Source: JAJFIE01 sp964344255 (GTDB lineage Bacteria > Pseudomonadota > Alphaproteobacteria > Rhodospirillales > Casp-alpha2). From it: 64,000 nt of DNA. A model generated the notes under the pieces. It worked only from the letters and a program-made list of their open reading frames with translations. It did no database searches and was not told the DNA's origin. The position numbers and the translations under genes were made by a program. Position 1 is the stretch's first letter; every line of letters begins with the position of its first letter. The stretch covers positions 31,103-95,102 of the forward strand of contig CAYFMQ010000013.1 in assembly GCA_964344255.1 (NCBI GenBank), read 5' to 3'. This document shows, piece after piece, positions 60,785 through 64,000 of the stretch.

Positions 60785-63445
60785 TTACGACGCCAGCGCC
60801 GATTCAATGGCGTTCATGGCGTCCTTGGCCTTGGAGGCGTCCGGTCCGCCGGCCTGGGCCATGTCGGGACGCCCGCCGCCACCCTTGCCGCCGACGGCTT
60901 CGGAGCCGGCGCGCACGAGATCGACGGCGCTGATCTTTTCGGTCAAGTCCTCGGTTACACCGACGACCAGCGAAGCCTTGCCGCCATCGGTTGAAATCAA
61001 CGCAACGACGCCGGAACCGATCTGTTTCTTCATGTCGTCGGCCAAGCCTTTCAGTTCCTTCGCCGGCACGTCTTCCAGCACCCGGCCAGAGAACTTGATG
61101 CCGCCGATTTCGCGGCTGTCGTCGGCATCCGCCGCGCCGCCGCCACCGCCGGTCGCCAGCTTGCGCCGGGCATCGGAAAGCTCTTTCTCGAGACGCTTGC
61201 GTTCCTCGATGAGCTGCTGGACCCGCTCGGCCACATCTGCCGGAGACGATTTCAGCAATGCGGCGACGGACTGCAGGGCGTCGTCCTGGGCCCGGAAGTG
61301 ATCTTCCGCCCCCTTGGCCGTCACCACTTCGATGCGGCGCACACCGGCAGCGACGGCGCTTTCGGAAACGATCTTGCACATGCCGATGTCGCCCGTGCGG
61401 TGAACGTGCGTGCCGCCGCACAGTTCCGTGGAATAGTAATCTCCGCTATCCTGTTCCGTAGGCTGTCCCATGGAAACGACGCGGACCTCATCGCCGTATT
61501 TCTCGCCGAACAGCGCCATGGCGCCCGCCTCGATGGCGGCTTCCGGCTCCATCAGGCGGATGGTGACGTCGGCGTTGACCCTGATCTGGGCGTTGACGTC
61601 GGCTTCCACCTGGGCAAGTTCTTCCGGCGAAATGGCTTTCGGATGCGAGATGTCAAAGCGCATGCGGTCGGGCCCGACAAGGGAGCCTTTCTGCGTGACA
61701 TGATCGCCAAGGCGGCGGCGTAGCGCCTCGTGAACCAAATGAGTGACCGAATGGTTGGCGCGCAGGGACGAGCGCCGGTCATGATCCACGTCCATGACCA
61801 GGGCATCGCCCAGGTTCAGGGCGCCCTTCGTGATCTCGCCTTCATGGACATGAAGCTGGCCCAGTTTTTTCTGCGTATCGGTGATCGTGATCCGGCAGTC
61901 TTCCCCGGCCTGGATCTGTCCGGCGTCACCCATCTGGCCGCCGGACTCGCCATAGAACGGCGACTGGTTGGCGATCAGGAACACATGATCGCCCTCACCC
62001 GCCGTTTCGACGCGCTCGCCGTCCTTGACCAGGGCGACAAGCTGGCCTTCCGCCGTTTCCGTATCGTAGCCAAGAAACTCGGTAGCGCCGGTTTCTTCCA
62101 GAATCTCGAACCACACGCCTTCCGTCGCCGCCTCGCCGGAACCGGCCCAGGCCTTGCGGGCCTCATCGCGTTGACGTTCCATGGCGGCATCGAAGCCGTC
62201 CGTATCCACCTCGATCTTGCGCGACTTGAGCGCATCCTGCGTCAGGTCGAGCGGGAAACCATAAGTGTCATAGAGCCTGAACGCCGTTTCACCGTCCAAC
62301 TCCGCACCTTCACCCATGCCGTCGGTGGCTTCGTCGAGCAGCTTGAGGCCCCGTTCCAGGGTCTTGATGAAGCGGTTTTCCTCCAACTCAAAGGTTTCGG
62401 AGATCAGCGCTTCGGCGCGAACCAGGTCCGGATAGGCCTGGCCCATCTGGGTAATAAGCGCCGGCACCAGCCGGTGCATCAAGGGTTCTGAACAGCCCAT
62501 CATGTTGGCGTGGCGCATGGCGCGACGCATGATCCGGCGCAGCACGTAACCGCGGCCTTCATTGGACGGCAGCACGCCATCGGCGATGAGAAAACTGCAG
62601 GCGCGCAGGTGGTCGGCCACCACCCGGTGCGACACGGCATGGTCGCCGTCCGGGTCCGTGCCGGACGCTTCGGCGGACGCCATGATCAGGGCCCGCAGCA
62701 TATCGATATGATAGTTGTCATGAGTGCCCTGCATGACGGCGGCAATGCGTTCCAGGCCCATGCCTGTATCGATGGAGGGCTTGGGCAATTCGATGCGCTC
62801 GTCCGGCGTGACCTGTTCGAACTGCATGAACACCAGGTTCCAGATCTCGATGAAACGGTCGCCGTCCTCATCGGGACTGCCTGGAGGGCCGCCTGGGATA
62901 TGATCGCCGTGGTCGTAGAAAATTTCCGAACACGGTCCGCATGGGCCGGTCTCGCCCATGGACCAGAAATTGTCGGACGTCGGGATGCGGATGATCTTGT
63001 CTTCCGGCAGGCCGGCGATTTTCTTCCACAGATCGAAGGCCTGGTCGTCTTCGGCGAACACGGTGACCAGCAGTTTTTCAGCTGGTAGACCGAATTCTTT
63101 TGTTACCAGGTTCCAGGCCAGTTCGATGGCAAGATCCTTGAAATAATCGCCGAAGGAGAAATTGCCGAGCATCTCGAAGAACGTATGGTGGCGCGACGTA
63201 TGGCCGACGTTTTCCAGATCGTTGTGCTTGCCGCCCGCGCGTACGCATTTCTGGGACGTCACCGCACGGGAGTAATCGCGATGTTCGAGGCCGGTAAAGA
63301 CGTTCTTGAACTGCACCATGCCGGCGTTGGTAAACATCAGCGTGGGATCGTTGCGCGGCACCAGCGGACTGGAATCGACGATTTCGTGCCCGTTGGCGGC
63401 GAAATAGTCCAGAAAAGCCTTACGAATGTCGTTTACGGTCTGCAT
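60785..63445 (-). CDS. alaS: alanyl-tRNA synthetase
   Basis: Charges tRNA-Ala. The 886-residue length is full. The class II core has RHHTFFEMLGNFSFGDYFK and the alanine-binding VFAEDD region; the editing domain shows HSVTHLVHEALRR and CGGTHVHRTGDIG, which hold the zinc ligands; the C-terminal region is helical with a glycine-rich GGKGGGGRPDMAQAGG end (C-Ala). It lies next to recA in many alphaproteobacteria, as here. Confidence 0.97.
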   Translation of the reverse strand: MQTVNDIRKAFLDYFAANGHEIVDSSPLVPRNDPTLMFTNAGMVQFKNVFTGLEHRDYSRAVTSQKCVRAGGKHNDLENVGHTSRHHTFFEMLGNFSFGDYFKDLAIELAWNLVTKEFGLPAEKLLVTVFAEDDQAFDLWKKIAGLPEDKIIRIPTSDNFWSMGETGPCGPCSEIFYDHGDHIPGGPPGSPDEDGDRFIEIWNLVFMQFEQVTPDERIELPKPSIDTGMGLERIAAVMQGTHDNYHIDMLRALIMASAEASGTDPDGDHAVSHRVVADHLRACSFLIADGVLPSNEGRGYVLRRIMRRAMRHANMMGCSEPLMHRLVPALITQMGQAYPDLVRAEALISETFELEENRFIKTLERGLKLLDEATDGMGEGAELDGETAFRLYDTYGFPLDLTQDALKSRKIEVDTDGFDAAMERQRDEARKAWAGSGEAATEGVWFEILEETGATEFLGYDTETAEGQLVALVKDGERVETAGEGDHVFLIANQSPFYGESGGQMGDAGQIQAGEDCRITITDTQKKLGQLHVHEGEITKGALNLGDALVMDVDHDRRSSLRANHSVTHLVHEALRRRLGDHVTQKGSLVGPDRMRFDISHPKAISPEELAQVEADVNAQIRVNADVTIRLMEPEAAIEAGAMALFGEKYGDEVRVVSMGQPTEQDSGDYYSTELCGGTHVHRTGDIGMCKIVSESAVAAGVRRIEVVTAKGAEDHFRAQDDALQSVAALLKSSPADVAERVQQLIEERKRLEKELSDARRKLATGGGGGAADADDSREIGGIKFSGRVLEDVPAKELKGLADDMKKQIGSGVVALISTDGGKASLVVGVTEDLTEKISAVDLVRAGSEAVGGKGGGGRPDMAQAGGPDASKAKDAMNAIESALAS

Positions 63446-63564
63446 GGTTCGGCGATTGCCCTTAAATCAAGTGCTTTTTAAAATAGTTGTCTCTTAAGGT
63501 TTTCTATAGCGCAGCACCGCCCCTGTCCAGACAACGGTGTACTTCACGACTCCATTTGCAGACA

Positions 63565-63597
63565 AGAAAACGGGCTCCACCTTGCGATGGAACCCGA
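63565..63597 (-). terminator. terminator of recA
   Basis: CGGG-TCCA and TGGA-CCCG arms with one mismatch, around eight bases, followed by TTTTCTTG on the minus strand. It separates recA from alaS. Confidence 0.8.
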
Positions 63598-63631
63598 TTT
63601 TCTCACCCTCTCTCAAAAACTTGGGACGCGA

Positions 63632-64000
63632 TCACTCTTCCAGCGGCGCGCTTTCCGGCGCAGCACCGGTTTCCTCATCGCCTTCGCCGTCCGTCTCGCT
63701 ATCAGGGCCGCCGACCAGCATGGCCTCGGAAACCAGACCGGCGTTCTGGCGGATCAGCGCCTCGATCTGGTTGGTCATCTCGGGATGCTCTTTCAGGAAC
63801 GTCTTGGCGTTTTCGCGGCCCTGGCCGATGCGTTCGGAATTATAGGAGAACCAGGAACCGGATTTCTCGACCACGCCCGCCTTGACGCCGAGATCGAGAA
63901 TCTCGCCCATCTTGGAAACGCCCTCGCCGTACATGATGTCGAACTCGACCATCTTGAAGGGCGGCGCCAGCTTGTTCTTGACCACCTTGACCCGGGTCTG
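63632..64000 (-). CDS. recA: recombinase RecA, C-terminal part (truncated by the window edge)
   Basis: The last 122 codons of recA: RVKVVKNKLAPPFKMVEFDIMYGEGVSKMGEILDLGVK is the conserved end of the core domain and the rest is the acidic C-terminal tail. The catalytic domain and promoter lie beyond the window. The tail is longer and more acidic than in E. coli (DSETDGEGDEETG). Confidence 0.97.
   Translation of the reverse strand, partial: QTRVKVVKNKLAPPFKMVEFDIMYGEGVSKMGEILDLGVKAGVVEKSGSWFSYNSERIGQGRENAKTFLKEHPEMTNQIEALIRQNAGLVSEAMLVGGPDSETDGEGDEETGAAPESAPLEE

Overview
The window looks like a chromosomal segment of an alphaproteobacterium, most likely Rhodospirillales-like (inference). The support is a set of alphaproteobacterial family genes: a DUF4164 gene beside zapA, a TrcR/DUF1013 regulator, DUF1192, paired DUF465 genes beside purEK, a three-gene proton-translocating transhydrogenase (pntAA-pntAB-pntB), COQ9, DUF2336, and neighbouring alaS and recA. 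One run of 67 undetermined bases (2089-2155) shows that it is a scaffolded draft assembly. There are no tRNA or rRNA genes, no CRISPR array, and no recognisable transposase or phage gene.

Layout. 1-900: a probable 6S RNA fragment, zapA and a DUF4164 coiled-coil gene, all on the minus strand. 1034-2520: two overlapping 2-oxoglutarate/Fe(II) oxygenase genes. 2600-2920: a promoter and a cluster of GTCTAC/GTAGAC motifs. 3136-6770: gap, a hypothetical gene, thiE, efp and an inositol-monophosphatase gene. 6889-12057: an envelope locus (OmpA-like protein, MotA/TolQ-like channel, MotB/OmpA-like partner, MFS transporter) ending in rpmE and a terminator. 12307-14982: a membrane class III cyclase and a small heat-shock protein. 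15290-20312: small genes, TrcR, an SDR, propionyl-CoA synthetase and two DUF465 proteins. 20320-23189: a degenerate GGDEF protein, purEK and a candidate FNR-controlled small RNA. 24410-27739: a hydantoinase-A/amidohydrolase pair. 27746-28007: palindromic repeats and a second GTCTAC-type cluster. 28343-33022: PAS protein, SDR, COQ9, peptide deformylase, rpsU, serine hydrolase. 33165-36218: the pnt operon. 36560-41394: a signalling block (DUF2336, a histidine-kinase-like protein without the acceptor histidine, an HD-GYP response regulator, a cyclase-like protein). 41543-45284: ABC1 kinase, MOSC protein and M3 peptidase. 45433-53949: acyl-CoA ligase, transporters, a UDP-sugar epimerase, a Cys-rich protein divergent from a putative oxygenase, and pyk. 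54254-57096: a basic hypothetical protein, meaB, a CheZ-like phosphatase and a periplasmic PPIase. 57111-64000: a minus-strand run of VWA, MoxR, MFS and membrane-protein genes, alaS, and the 3' part of recA.

Most of the content is core housekeeping. The parts most worth a second look are: (i) the candidate small RNA downstream of purK, with an FNR/FixK-like box, a -10 element, an enclosing 10-bp stem and a strong terminator; (ii) the inverted pair of GTCTAC-motif clusters sharing an exact 17-mer; (iii) the signalling block built round a kinase-like protein lacking the phosphoacceptor histidine; (iv) the divergent Cys-rich protein/oxygenase pair; and (v) the non-flagellar MotAB/ZorAB-like membrane locus. 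No complete known defence system was found.
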